Source of the DNA: Improbicoccus pseudotrichonymphae
Lineage (GTDB): Bacteria; Bacillota; Clostridia; Oscillospirales; Acutalibacteraceae
Direction: 5' to 3'
Length of the DNA: 64,000 nt
Assembly: GCA_036322855.1 (NCBI GenBank)
Contig: AP027924.1
Coordinates: forward strand, 124,001 to 188,000
The position numbers were made by a program, and so were the translations under genes. Positions 50,943 through 60,497 of this stretch are shown piece after piece (the first letter of the stretch is position 1; every line of letters begins with the position of its first letter). A model generated the notes under the pieces. It did no database searches. It was given only the letters and a program-made list of their open reading frames with translations, and was not told the DNA's origin.

Positions 50943-51551
50943 ATGCATTACAAAACTTTTTCTAAAAGTTTTGAGTATAAATTCAAGGAAAGAAAATCTT
51001 TGTTTGTTTGTCGTGGCGAAAATGTAGTTTCAGAAAATTGCGCCTTGGAGTGTTTGAATATTTTTAGAAAAAAATATTTTGACTCCAAACGTGTAGTTTA
51101 TTCTTACAGTATTCTTGACGGAACTGTCAGATTCAATAGCGATGGTGAACCAAGAGGAACCGCCGGAGAACAAGTGTTAAACGTCATAAACAATGAAAGT
51201 CTTAAGAATGTAATAATAATGGTAGCGAGGTATTTCGGAGGCATTTTGTTAGGGGCGTCAAGGCTTGCAAAGACTTATAACGAAGCAAGCAAAAATGTAG
51301 TTGAGGGTTGCGGGATCAGGATTTTATCACTTTGTGTCTTATTTGTTATAAATGTCAAATATAGTTTTTTGGATAATTTTTTGAATTTGGTTTCAAAATT
51401 CGGTGCCAAAATTATTTGCAGTGATTATGGTGAAAATGTGGTTTTTAAGTGTGCGTGTCTAAAAGAAAAATTTAGTGAATTCTGTGGGAGTTACTGCGAT
51501 ATTTTTTTTGAAAAGATGGAATTTGATCTGGTTGGCGAAAATTATTTTTAG
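50943..51551 (+). CDS. IMPACT/YigZ-family protein
   Basis: The 202-residue protein matches the YigZ (UPF0029) family: FNSDGEPRGTAGEQVLNVI and ARYFGGILLGASRLAKTYNEA form the N-terminal catalytic-like fold; the C-terminal DUF1949-like part is present. Related to eukaryotic IMPACT, a translational regulator; its bacterial role is unclear. It follows rpmE at 4 bases and precedes dgt. Confidence 0.9.
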   Translation: MHYKTFSKSFEYKFKERKSLFVCRGENVVSENCALECLNIFRKKYFDSKRVVYSYSILDGTVRFNSDGEPRGTAGEQVLNVINNESLKNVIIMVARYFGGILLGASRLAKTYNEASKNVVEGCGIRILSLCVLFVINVKYSFLDNFLNLVSKFGAKIICSDYGENVVFKCACLKEKFSEFCGSYCDIFFEKMEFDLVGENYF

Positions 51552-51565
51552 AAGTTGGTTTTTGG

Positions 51566-52552
51566 ATGAATGTTAGACAAATAAGCGAAAATTTAGAAAA
51601 GGAAAGATTGTGTAAATTTGCTCAGTTTTCTAGGCTGTCGAGGGGCAGAAAAATAGAAGAAGTGTCTTGCGATATACGCACAGAATATGAACGTGATAGG
51701 GACAGAATCATTCATTCGAAAGCTTTTAGGAGATTAAAACATAAAACTCAGGTGTTTATAGCTCCGATCGGGGATCATTTTGTAACAAGACTTACTCATA
51801 CGATTGAAGTTGCTCAGCTTTCGCGCACCATCGCCAGAGCCCTGAGATTTAATGAGGATTTAACGGAAGCAATTGCTTTGGGTCACGATTTGGGTCATAC
51901 GCCTTTCGGGCATGCTGGTGAGAAGGCATTGGATATAATTTGCCCGACAGGTTTTGTTCATTCTCAGCAGAGCGTAAGAATTGTGGAAAAACTTGAAAAA
52001 TTAAACTTAACCGAAGAAACGTTAGATGGGATTTTAAATCATTCGCGTAATGGCGATCCGTTTACGTCAGAAGGTTTGATTGTTCGACTTTGCGATAAAA
52101 TAACCTACATAAACCATGACATAGATGATGCAATCAGAGCAAATAAGTTAATTCCTGGTAAAATACCCGAAAAATTTAAAGAAATAGCAGGGTCTGATGC
52201 TTCCGAAAGAATTGATAGTTTAATTAAATCTATATTGAGATCGAGCTTTGATGGTAAAATTCTTATGGAACCAGCCATACAGAATGCTTTTAATGAAGTT
52301 TTTGATTTTATGTATGAAAACGTATACATGGATGATGAGAGTAGCACGGGTTTTAAAGTTTCATTTGTGATAGAATCACTTTATAGATATTTCAAGAATA
52401 ATCTTAAAAAAATACCTTCAGAATTGCAAAAAATGATTGACGAAGAAGGAGAAGACAGAGTAGTTTGCGATTATATCGCCGGAATGACTGATTATTTTGC
52501 CGTAAATATCTTTAAAGATATTTTTATTCCAAAATCGTTTAGTTTTCGCTAA
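51566..52552 (+). CDS. dgt: deoxyguanosinetriphosphate triphosphohydrolase-like HD protein
   Basis: The 328-residue HD-domain phosphohydrolase shows FRRLKHKTQVF, FVTRLTHTIEVAQLSR, LGHDLGHTPFGHAGE and YINHDIDDAIRA, the dNTPase core with His-Asp metal ligands. It may control dNTP pools. In Clostridia it precedes dnaG and rpoD, exactly as here (dnaG at 22 bases). The ATG follows AAGTTGGTTTTTGG. Confidence 0.92.
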   Translation: MNVRQISENLEKERLCKFAQFSRLSRGRKIEEVSCDIRTEYERDRDRIIHSKAFRRLKHKTQVFIAPIGDHFVTRLTHTIEVAQLSRTIARALRFNEDLTEAIALGHDLGHTPFGHAGEKALDIICPTGFVHSQQSVRIVEKLEKLNLTEETLDGILNHSRNGDPFTSEGLIVRLCDKITYINHDIDDAIRANKLIPGKIPEKFKEIAGSDASERIDSLIKSILRSSFDGKILMEPAIQNAFNEVFDFMYENVYMDDESSTGFKVSFVIESLYRYFKNNLKKIPSELQKMIDEEGEDRVVCDYIAGMTDYFAVNIFKDIFIPKSFSFR

Positions 52553-52574
52553 ATTTTTTTAGAGGAAGTCTTTA

Positions 52575-54353
52575 ATGAAAATTTCGTCATCGGATTTAGA
52601 AAAAATCAAAGAAAATAATAGTATTTATGATGTGGTTTCTTCCTATTTAAGTTTAAAAAACAAAGGCAGAAATTTTTCCGCCAATTGTCCTTTTCACCAG
52701 GAAAGAACGCCGTCCTTTTTTGTGTATCCGGACAGTAATTCATTTTACTGTTTTGGTTGCAATACAGGTGGGGACGTCATTACTTTTATAAGACTCATTG
52801 AAAATCTGGATTATGTAGAAGCGGTTGCTTTTTTGGCTAAACGAGCAGGTATAAGCATTGAAGAAAATAAAGATTTTTATAATTTTGAACCAAAAAAAAA
52901 TATAATTTATGAAATAAATCGTAAAAGCGCTGTCTTTTTTCATTCGAATTTATTTAAAGAAAAAAATAAGCCCGCATTGGATTATTTAATTTCTAGAAAA
53001 CTTGAAATCAATACGGTTAAACATTTTGGTATAGGGTGTGCTTTTGGTCATTCTCGTTTCGAATTAATAAATTATTTAAAATCTCAAAACTATAAAGAAA
53101 GTGATATTCTAGCCGCAGATTTAGCTTATAAAACCAGAAATAATAATATAATAGATAAATTTTTTAACAGAATTATATTTCCTATAATAGACTTAAACGG
53201 TAACGTAATAGGTTTCGGCGGTCGTTCCGTAAATGAAAACAATGGCGCCAAATATATAAATACTTCTGATACGATAGTTTTTAAGAAAAGTAAAAATTTA
53301 TACTCATTGAATTTTGCAAAAAAAAGTAGGGACAAGCAGGTAATTTTAACGGAAGGTTACATGGACGTTATTTCCTTGTATCAGGCGGGTTTTACAAACG
53401 CGGTTGCTTCCCTCGGAACAGCTTTAACTAGCGAACATGCCAATCTTATAATTAAGTATTTTGAAAATATTTATATATCTTATGATTCGGACGAAGCCGG
53501 GAAAAAAGCAACTCGCAGAGCCATAGAGATTTTTAAGAAATATGATATTTCTACGAAGATTGTGTCTATACAAAAATTTAAAGATCCCGATGATTTAGTA
53601 AACAAAAGCGGTTCAAAATCTAATTTTTTATTTAAAAAATTCATAGAAAATTCCCAAAATGATGTTTGGTATATAATTTCAGAAATAAGAAATAAATTTA
53701 ACATTGAAAATTACGAAGAAAAAATTAAATTTCTCAATGAAGTATCAAAGGTAATTTCTAAAATAGACAACACAATAGATCGTGACATTTATACTTTAAA
53801 AATTTGCGCAGAAACAGGAATTAATAAACAAGCATTTGAGAATCAAATAAAAAAATTAATAAAAAAAAGAAACAAACTTTCGAATATAAATAAGTTAGAT
53901 AAAACCAAAGAAATTTTCAAACAAAAACCGAATTATAATAATAAAAGCAAATATTTCCGTATATATTATATTGAAAAAATTTTGTTGTCATGCATAATAA
54001 AATATGGGGCTTGTCTATGGGATGTTTTTTCGTCTCTAAAAGTTTCTGATTTTGCGAGCGACTTTGCAAAGAGTGTCTTTGGTCGTATTTTGGAATTAAA
54101 AGAGAATAATGAAAAGATAGATATTATTAATGTTTCTAAAAATTTTGACTTTAAACAAAATAATGAATTAGCGAGGGTTTTTGGTATTTTTTCGGATTCA
54201 ACGTTCTCGAAAGATGAGGTTGTTAATTATGTTAAAATTTTGAAAATGGAGGGTCGTTATATCGAGTTGCAGAAGTGCTCTTCTGATATATCCGACATAC
54301 GTAAGTACATAAACATATTAAAAAGTGACAAAAATAAATTTATTGACATTTGA
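52575..54353 (+). CDS. dnaG: DNA primase
   Basis: The 592-residue enzyme synthesises RNA primers. The CHC2 zinc finger CPFHQERTPSFFV with FYCFGCNTGGD is at residues about 38-66. The TOPRIM domain carries LTEGYMDVISLYQAGF and SYDSDEAGKKATRRA. The DnaB-binding C-terminus is short and divergent. It is between dgt and rpoD, the ordinary macromolecular-synthesis order without rpsU. Confidence 0.97.
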   Translation: MKISSSDLEKIKENNSIYDVVSSYLSLKNKGRNFSANCPFHQERTPSFFVYPDSNSFYCFGCNTGGDVITFIRLIENLDYVEAVAFLAKRAGISIEENKDFYNFEPKKNIIYEINRKSAVFFHSNLFKEKNKPALDYLISRKLEINTVKHFGIGCAFGHSRFELINYLKSQNYKESDILAADLAYKTRNNNIIDKFFNRIIFPIIDLNGNVIGFGGRSVNENNGAKYINTSDTIVFKKSKNLYSLNFAKKSRDKQVILTEGYMDVISLYQAGFTNAVASLGTALTSEHANLIIKYFENIYISYDSDEAGKKATRRAIEIFKKYDISTKIVSIQKFKDPDDLVNKSGSKSNFLFKKFIENSQNDVWYIISEIRNKFNIENYEEKIKFLNEVSKVISKIDNTIDRDIYTLKICAETGINKQAFENQIKKLIKKRNKLSNINKLDKTKEIFKQKPNYNNKSKYFRIYYIEKILLSCIIKYGACLWDVFSSLKVSDFASDFAKSVFGRILELKENNEKIDIINVSKNFDFKQNNELARVFGIFSDSTFSKDEVVNYVKILKMEGRYIELQKCSSDISDIRKYINILKSDKNKFIDI

Positions 54354-54385
54354 TTTTAGTTTCTTATTTGCGAGGTGATCAACTT

Positions 54386-55453
54386 ATGGCGGAAGATAAA
54401 GAAGATAAAGACGAGGCGGAAGAGGAAAAAGGCAAAATTGATGAAAATTTAAACGAGGATCCTGGATTTTTGAGTCCAAATTCGGATGAGGAATATAAGT
54501 CATCTAGCGAAGATAGCATAGAAAGTAACGTAAATGATATAGATCAGAAGTTAAAAACATATAATGAATTTTTTTTTTCAAGAAACAATTCATCCGCTGC
54601 TTCCGGCGATAATAATACGAATGTCGAAGATTCCATTAGGTTATACTTACGAGAAATAGGTAAAGTTCCTCTATTGACCGTCGAAGAAGAAATTAATTTA
54701 GCAATGAGGATAGCTCAGGGAGATAAAAGAGCAAAAGAAGAGCTTATTGAAGCAAATTTAAGGCTTGTGGTTAGTATTTCGAAGAGATATTTAGGTAAAG
54801 GCATGCATTTTCTTGATATAATTCAAGAAGGTAGTGTCGGACTAATGAAAGCCGTTGAAAAGTTTGATTATACCAAGGGATTTAAATTTTCAACATATGC
54901 CACCTGGTGGATTCGTCAGTCTATTACAAGGGCTTTGGCGGATCAGTCGAGAACAATAAGAATACCTGTTCACATGATCGAAACTCTCAATAAAATTAAA
55001 AATGTCTCTAATGTTATGCTTCACAGTAATGGGCAAGAGGCAACATTGGATGAGTTGGCAAGGGAGATAAATGTATCGGTTGATAAAATTAGAGATGCAA
55101 TTAAATCGTCTTTGGATCCATTGTCTCTAGAGGCACCTATAAGTAATGATAACAGCGACAGATTTTTAAGAGATAGTATCCGTGACGATACGATTGAATC
55201 ACCTCAAGATAATGCGACCAGAAAGATTTTAAGAAATGAATTGTTGAAGCAAATAAGAAAATTAACTCCTAGAGAAAGCCGGATTTTGTGTTTAAGATTT
55301 GGTTTTTATGACGGTAAAACCCAAACTCTCGAAGAAGTTGGAAAAGAATTTAAAGTTACAAGAGAAAGAATTCGCCAGATAGAAGCCAAAGCTTTGAAAA
55401 AGTTGAGATATATGAATAAGGTGAGTGGTTTGAGTGGCTATTTGCAAGTTTGA
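54386..55453 (+). CDS. rpoD: primary sigma factor RpoD/SigA
   Basis: I place the ATG at 54386 after GCGAGGTGATCAACTT; the longer frame overlaps dnaG. The 355-residue vegetative sigma factor has an acidic N-terminus, region 1.2 (IRLYLREIGKVPLL), 2.2-2.4 (FSTYATWWIRQSITRALADQ), 3 and 4.2 (TLEEVGKEFKVTRERIRQIE). Region 1.1 is short, as is usual in clostridia. It follows dnaG by 32 bases. Confidence 0.97.
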   Translation: MAEDKEDKDEAEEEKGKIDENLNEDPGFLSPNSDEEYKSSSEDSIESNVNDIDQKLKTYNEFFFSRNNSSAASGDNNTNVEDSIRLYLREIGKVPLLTVEEEINLAMRIAQGDKRAKEELIEANLRLVVSISKRYLGKGMHFLDIIQEGSVGLMKAVEKFDYTKGFKFSTYATWWIRQSITRALADQSRTIRIPVHMIETLNKIKNVSNVMLHSNGQEATLDELAREINVSVDKIRDAIKSSLDPLSLEAPISNDNSDRFLRDSIRDDTIESPQDNATRKILRNELLKQIRKLTPRESRILCLRFGFYDGKTQTLEEVGKEFKVTRERIRQIEAKALKKLRYMNKVSGLSGYLQV

Positions 55454-55476
55454 GTTGTTAATTTTTTTTAAGGTGT

Positions 55477-56289
55477 GTGGGTTCCGTATTAGGTTTATTT
55501 AGCTATAGTTTTATGCGTAATGCTTTTTCTGCGATTTTTGCTATTGGTCCAATGTTTGGCCTGATAAGTACAATGATAGTGAATAACAGGATGGCATTTT
55601 TTTCTGATGCACTTGGGCATTGTGCGTTGACAGGAATTGCGTTAGGTACATTAATAGGAATTCAAAATCCAACGTTTTCGATACTTATTTTTGCTTTAAT
55701 TTTTGCCTTTTGTATTTCGAATATAATTGAGCTGGATATAATTCCCGAAGATTCAATCATCGGTGTGTTTTCATCTGTCGGTCTTGCTGTTGGTACAATA
55801 GTTATTTCATTTAAAAATAATTTTTCTCGTTATTCGGAATTTTTAATAGGAAATTTAATTTCCATAAGAGAAAACGAAGTAAAATTAGTTTTTTTTGTTT
55901 TTATAGCTGTATTAATTTTTTGGTTTTTATTTTTTAACAAACTAATGCTCTCGAGTTTTAACAGAGATTTATCCGTAAGTAAACAATTAAAATATAAGTT
56001 TTATAAAAACATTTTTGTAATAATGATATCGCTCACCGTAGCAGTAACAATAAGACTAATAGGCATACTCATGGTAAATTCCCTTCTTACTTTGCCAGCC
56101 GCCGCTTCGAAAAACATTTCGAAAAATTTGAGGGATTACCATATATTTTCCGTTGTATTTTCGTTGTCTTCCGGAATATTAGGCCTAATAGTTTCATTTT
56201 ACTTAGGTGTTTCCGCCAGTGCATCTATAATTCTGATTCTATCTTTAATATTTTTTATAACACTTTTAGTATTTAGAAACAATCAATAA
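55477..56289 (+). CDS. metal ABC transporter permease (ZnuB/MntB type)
   Basis: The 270-residue membrane protein matches the ABC-3 family of zinc/manganese permeases: FFSDALGHCALTGIALGTLIG, and the later LLTLPAAASKNISKNL with nine or so helices. No ATPase or binding protein is adjacent, so it may work with parts encoded elsewhere. The GTG start follows AAGGTGT. It is 23 bases after rpoD. Confidence 0.85.
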   Translation: MGSVLGLFSYSFMRNAFSAIFAIGPMFGLISTMIVNNRMAFFSDALGHCALTGIALGTLIGIQNPTFSILIFALIFAFCISNIIELDIIPEDSIIGVFSSVGLAVGTIVISFKNNFSRYSEFLIGNLISIRENEVKLVFFVFIAVLIFWFLFFNKLMLSSFNRDLSVSKQLKYKFYKNIFVIMISLTVAVTIRLIGILMVNSLLTLPAAASKNISKNLRDYHIFSVVFSLSSGILGLIVSFYLGVSASASIILILSLIFFITLLVFRNNQ

Positions 56290-56515
56290 TTTTTAAGGCA
56301 TTTCTAAAAAATATACATTTATGCATAAAAAATAAAGTTGAGTATTAAAGTATATAGTTTGTACTTGATGATGAATGATCCAATAATGTGAAGGAAACAA
56401 AAATATTACTTGAAAACCATATTCATCTGCATAAAAATTTGATATTTTCAAGCAATAATTCTAGTTTTCGAATGAATTCTTCGTACTAAATTTTGTTTTT
56501 CGTGTTATTATTTTC

Positions 56516-56940
56516 GGCATTGCGAAATAAATATATAAGTGATACTATTTGACTATATATAGAAAAAATAAAGTGCCCGAAATGTGGCGGAAAAGAAAAA
56601 ACAAAAAAGAAAAAACAAAAAGTTGATTTGTACTTAAAAAACAAAGATATTTATGTAAAAATTGCGGATGTAATTACACACAAAATCATAAACACGGATA
56701 TTCAAAAAAAGCTAAAGATGAGACAGATTCGTTATTACCTCTAAGGTATAAGGGTTAAGGAGGATAGAGCGCTTGCTTGGTATGAGTCACAATTCTGTAA
56801 TAAATTGGGTTAAACAAGAAGCTGAAAAACTTAAAAAATCCAACTCAATTTTTGTTTTTTCTTTTCCGCCACATTTCGGGCACTTTATTTTTTCTATATA
56901 TAGTTAAATAGTATCACTTATATATTTATTTCGCAATGCC
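56516..56940. mobile_element. IS1-derived element with 92-bp inverted repeats
   Basis: Left arm 56516-56607 begins GGCATTGCGAAATAAATATA and includes the IS left end plus the start of its zinc-finger coding region (KCPKCGGKE). Right arm 56849-56940 is its inverse with one mismatch. Between them is the InsA-like part (RIERLLGMSHNSVINWVKQE), frame-broken. The structure is a partial inverted duplication of an IS1-type element. A read-through transcript would form a very long hairpin. Confidence 0.85.
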
Positions 56941-57120
56941 CGTCTAGCTCAATTACTACCGATTTGCTGTTAGGTTTGGGTTTTACGTAGATTTTCTTCT
57001 GCAAAAATCTTAATCCAATTAAAAATTGACTTGTAGTTTTTATTGTAAACATTACCTTTGGTCTTATGAATTTAATGCCCTTATGGGCTTATATCAATAG
57101 TATATATTTTTATGACTAAA
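56941..57120 (-). mobile_element. IS1-family-type remnant next to the inverted-repeat element
   Basis: On the minus strand a short frame reads KKIYVKPKPNSKSVVIELDG, comparable to the middle of the transposase in copy 3 (KIEVLELNE). It directly borders the right end of the inverted-repeat element, suggesting the latter inserted into, or rearranged with, another copy. Up to the tRNA-Ser gene at 57350 nothing else is certain; a short minus-strand stretch VECSKCGKTE near 57230 may be another zinc-finger scrap. Confidence 0.4.
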
Positions 57121-57349
57121 TCGTATTTTCTTTAGAAAAATACATTTCAAATTTTGGAATTAGATGTACAGGGGATGCGTTGTGGGTTTTATATCTATAA
57201 CTCCTGGCTTGTTTTATCTTTCTGTTTTGCCGCATTTCGAACATTCTACATTTTCGATTTCTTTGCCATACCACTACTTTACACACTTTTTAGGAACACC
57301 TTTAGTTGTTATATTTTATATTTCTCATATAATATCAGAGAATGCCTGC

Positions 57350-57438
57350 GGAGAGGTGTCCGAGTGGTTTAAGGAGCACGATTGGAAATCGTGTAAGTCA
57401 AAAAAACTTCTGGGGTTCGAATCCCCATCTCTCCACCA
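57350..57438 (+). tRNA. tRNA-Ser (GGA)
   Basis: A class II tRNA with long variable arm: acceptor GGAGAG / CTCTCC with encoded CCA, anticodon stem CACGA/TCGTG around loop TTGGAAA (anticodon GGA), T-loop TTCGAAT. It ends 62 bases before the recombinase gene on the other strand and is the probable integration target of the element to its right. Confidence 0.95.
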
Positions 57439-57460
57439 ATGTAGTGTTTTATAGGGGCTT

Positions 57461-57486
57461 TGGTTTTCTGTTTGTACAGAAAACCA
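57461..57486. terminator. strong hairpin between tRNA-Ser and the recombinase gene
   Basis: An 11-bp perfect stem TGGTTTTCTGT / ACAGAAAACCA with loop TTGT. Neither side has a strict U-run, so it could be a weak bidirectional terminator or part of an attachment region. Confidence 0.55.
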
Positions 57487-57500
57487 GTTGGAAGATTTGG

Positions 57501-59201
57501 TTAGATTACCCTTGTTAATCTTTCTTCTTTTCTTCCGAAGGCCTTTTGTAAGCTTGGAATTTCGACCTTCTTGAGTTTTGGCATTTCGACTTTACCAATA
57601 AAGTTGTAATAGATTTCGATTTTTTGAAATACTTCTTTACCGATTTGTTCTCGGTGGTGAACTATAATCTTATCTATAAATTCATGAAGAATCTCGTAAG
57701 TAAGTTCATTCATATTTGAGTGTTTTCGGGCTATTTTCAAAAAAGCGTCGCTATTCATTTCGTGGTTCTTTTCCTCCGTAACTATTTCTTTCAGATATTT
57801 TATTCTTTGTTTGAGTTCTAATTGCTCGTCTTCGAACTTTATTGAAAGTTTTAGAAATTTTTCCTCGTTTAGAATGCCCAAGGCTTTGTCTTCGTAAACT
57901 TTTTCAAATAAAACATCAAGTTCATTGTTTCTTTTTAAAGCTAATTCTAAATTTTCTTGATTTTTTTGTTGTTCCATTTGAATTCTTCTATAATTCTCGT
58001 TGACAACAATCTTTACAAACTCATCTTCGAATTTGTTTGCAAACTGTATGATCTCATAAATTTTGTTTTTTATGTTATGAGTCAGACTATCAAGTCTTAT
58101 ATGATGTGTCTTGTTACATAAACCATTTCTGTGTCTATTATTAAAACAAGAAAAGTATTTGTTGTCCGGGTTGTCGTGTGTATATTTGAAATTTAGGTTT
58201 GACCCACAACTACTACATTTAAGTAATCCCGAAAACATGTTTCTTTCAACGACATTTTTTGATTGTCTGAATTTGGTTTTATTAAATGTCTTTTGAACAT
58301 CTTCGAATAATTGGCGACTTATTATTGGTTTATGCACATCTTTATGAATTTCCCATTCTTCTTTGGGATTTGAAACTTGAACTTTAACTTTAAAAGATTT
58401 TTTTCTAGTCTTGAAGTTTATAATGTCTCCACAGTATGATTGATTTTTCAAAATTCTGTTTACATTTTCTTCTGTCCATAGATATTTATCTCTAGGGACT
58501 TTAACTGCTGGGGTTTTGTATCCTTTTTCAGCTGCATATTGGGATGGAATTAAAGTTTTCTTTCTTTTTAAAACGATTGCTATTTTATTCGCGCTTTCGC
58601 CTTGTTTTCTAAGTTCGAAAATTTCTTTCACAATTTCGGCAGCTTCTGGATCTATTTCCCAGAATTTTGTTTCCTTATTATATATATATCCATAAGGAGC
58701 GGTAGTTCCGATTGGTAAACCTTGTTTACTTTTAAGTCTCAAAGTAGACTTTATCTTTCGGCTGATGTCTTTGCAGTACCACTCATTAATAATATTTCTA
58801 AATGGTGTGAAATCATCTTCTCCGTTTTGGCTATCTACTCCATCGTTTAGAGCAATAAATCTTACATTGTGCATTGGTAAGATCGTTTCTGTTAATCTTC
58901 CGACTTCTAAGTAATTTCTACCTAATCTGGACATATCTTTGACAATTAACGTTGAAACTTCATCTTGTTCAATCATTCTGTACATTTCTTCAAAGCCTTT
59001 ACGTTTGAATGTGACTCCGGAAATACCATCATCTATAAAGATTTGAAGATTTCTAAACTTGTTTCTTTTAGCATATTCTGTCAATAAAGTTTTCTGATTG
59101 GCAATACTGTTTGATTCTCCCTCTTGTTCATCCTCCCTTGATAGTCTTAAATATAAAGCGGTTATTTTTTCTTCTGTAAATATATTGTTGTTATTTAACA
59201 T
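57501..59201 (-). CDS. large serine recombinase, TnpX-like
   Basis: The 566-residue site-specific recombinase has a resolvase domain with the catalytic Ser in ALYLRLSREDEQEGES (residue about 19), DGISGVTFKRKGF, and STLIVKDMSRLGRNYLEVG. A recombinase domain (about 165-270) and zinc ribbon (LKCSSCGSNLNF, SCFNNRHRNGLC) follow, then a coiled coil and a DUF4368-type C-terminus (HEFIDKIIVHHREQ). It belongs to the TnpX/Tn4451-like group of excisive elements. ATG at 59201 after GGAGAGATTAAA. It directs the element from tRNA-Ser. Confidence 0.93.
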   Translation of the reverse strand: MLNNNNIFTEEKITALYLRLSREDEQEGESNSIANQKTLLTEYAKRNKFRNLQIFIDDGISGVTFKRKGFEEMYRMIEQDEVSTLIVKDMSRLGRNYLEVGRLTETILPMHNVRFIALNDGVDSQNGEDDFTPFRNIINEWYCKDISRKIKSTLRLKSKQGLPIGTTAPYGYIYNKETKFWEIDPEAAEIVKEIFELRKQGESANKIAIVLKRKKTLIPSQYAAEKGYKTPAVKVPRDKYLWTEENVNRILKNQSYCGDIINFKTRKKSFKVKVQVSNPKEEWEIHKDVHKPIISRQLFEDVQKTFNKTKFRQSKNVVERNMFSGLLKCSSCGSNLNFKYTHDNPDNKYFSCFNNRHRNGLCNKTHHIRLDSLTHNIKNKIYEIIQFANKFEDEFVKIVVNENYRRIQMEQQKNQENLELALKRNNELDVLFEKVYEDKALGILNEEKFLKLSIKFEDEQLELKQRIKYLKEIVTEEKNHEMNSDAFLKIARKHSNMNELTYEILHEFIDKIIVHHREQIGKEVFQKIEIYYNFIGKVEMPKLKKVEIPSLQKAFGRKEERLTRVI

Positions 59202-59258
59202 TTTAATCTCTCCTAATTTTTAAGATTAAAAGCCAAACAAGCAATGTTTACATTATCA

Positions 59259-59441
59259 TTATACATCATTTAAGTTGAGATCGGAGCGCCATATTTCAGT
59301 TTTTATTAAATTTTTTATCTTATCCACAACGGTCTCGCCTTCATCCTTAAAATGTGATTCAATAATATATGTAATATTGCCTATTTTGCATATATCTTTT
59401 GTATTAAAATAAACAGTTTCTGACTGTTGATCGGTTTGCAT
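59259..59441 (-). CDS. tnpW: transposon-encoded protein TnpW
   Basis: I place the ATG at 59441 after GAGGTGAAACC, giving 60 residues. The stretch CKIGNITYIIESHFKDEGE with a following helix VVDKIKNLIKTEI is that of TnpW-family small proteins found in Tn4451-like and ICE elements. Its role is unclear. It is upstream of the serine recombinase, as in such elements. Confidence 0.8.
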   Translation of the reverse strand: MQTDQQSETVYFNTKDICKIGNITYIIESHFKDEGETVVDKIKNLIKTEIWRSDLNLNDV

Positions 59442-59479
59442 GGTTTCACCTCTATTTTTAAAATTACACCCAAACATCA

Positions 59480-59600
59480 CAGGATTTCACCTTCGCGCGG
59501 TTCTCGCCCGACTGCCCTCATTGCCTTAGACGGATCACAATGCAAGTATTGCTTCAACGCTCCAACTGTGACTGGACAGGAGTATCTTTAAACGTATTCG
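59480..59600 (-). ncRNA. candidate structured non-coding RNA or leader
   Basis: A block of about 120 bases is near 50% G+C in DNA that is otherwise about 30%, with no reading frame. On the minus strand it shows TCACAG ... TTGTGA pairing (about 59575 to 59540) around a GCAA/TTGC hairpin, then a G/C-rich part (GGGCGAGAACCGCGCG). It lies between the sigma-like gene and TnpW, reading toward TnpW. Composition alone makes it stand out; I cannot name an RNA family. Confidence 0.35.
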
Positions 59601-59825
59601 GGTGGTTTATTCAATTGTCAAAGCTCACTTTTACTCTTGCTATGTACCTTACATCTTAGAACGTAAAAGATTCTAAATTTGGTTAGAGTAATTTTTATTG
59701 TTTTAGAAGGATATAAAAAAGTCCTTCTATATATAGGGCGTTGAGAATGGCAAAACCCGAAACGTTTTTTTAAAAAATTTTTATATTTGTATACTTGAAC
59801 AAAATTTTTAATTATATATATAAAT

Positions 59826-60233
59826 TTATAATAAAAATTTCTTTATCATTTCTAATGATTTTTTTATGCTACATTCTATAGCTCTTTCGGTAATTTTTTC
59901 GGCTTCTGCTATTTGTTTGTTTGTGAAATTATGAAAAAATCTCAGAATAATGCGTCTTCTTTGTTTTTCTGGTAACTTTTCAATAGCTTCATGAAGTTTT
60001 TCTATTGTGAATTTTTTTATGTAACTTTCTTCAGTAGATTCTACTAATTTTTTTGATAACAAATTCAAAAGACTGGGATCTTCGTTAATTGAATCAAGAG
60101 TGTTTTCTTGTTTCCTTTTACGTTTTCTCCAGTCTTCTTGCCAAAAATTTTCTTTGTCGAATTTGTAAATTTCGTGTGTTACTTCTACTTCTATTATTTT
60201 TCCGTCATGATCTTCAACCTTAATTTTGTACAT
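59826..60233 (-). CDS. sigma-70-like (region 4) regulator of the mobile element
   Basis: The 135-residue protein ends with a sigma region-4 helix-turn-helix: AIEKLPEKQRRRIILRFFHNFTNKQIAEAEKITERAIECSIKKSLEMIKKFL (given here in part as LPEKQRRRIILRFF and NKQIAEAEKITERAIE). Region 2 is absent. Similar small sigma-like proteins accompany TnpX/TnpW modules and act as activators. ATG start at 60233 preceded by AGAGGTTTTAAAA. The 264 bases upstream to the phage gene hold no evident gene. Confidence 0.8.
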   Translation of the reverse strand: MYKIKVEDHDGKIIEVEVTHEIYKFDKENFWQEDWRKRKRKQENTLDSINEDPSLLNLLSKKLVESTEESYIKKFTIEKLHEAIEKLPEKQRRRIILRFFHNFTNKQIAEAEKITERAIECSIKKSLEMIKKFLL

Positions 60234-60497
60234 TTTTAAAACCTCTAATTTCCTGAATTTTTGAAATTCTTGAAGATTAAAGGTTTTAAGGGTATCTAGC
60301 GTAGTATGTGAAAAAGCGTTTATTTATATTGAAGCTTGGCAATGCGTACATGTTTTCTAAATTTATGTTTGTATTCAACAATATATACACATTTTTTTTA
60401 TTGAGTTTTATTGAAAAATCTGACAATTTAAATCCAGAGACAAAAATAGCAACCGAATTGGTTGCTTGTTCTGTTTTAATCTGTTGATTAGTAACTT

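Noticed and set aside
57154..57454. Two overlapping plus-strand frames across tRNA-Ser
   Set aside because: They read through the tRNA gene and have no start signals.
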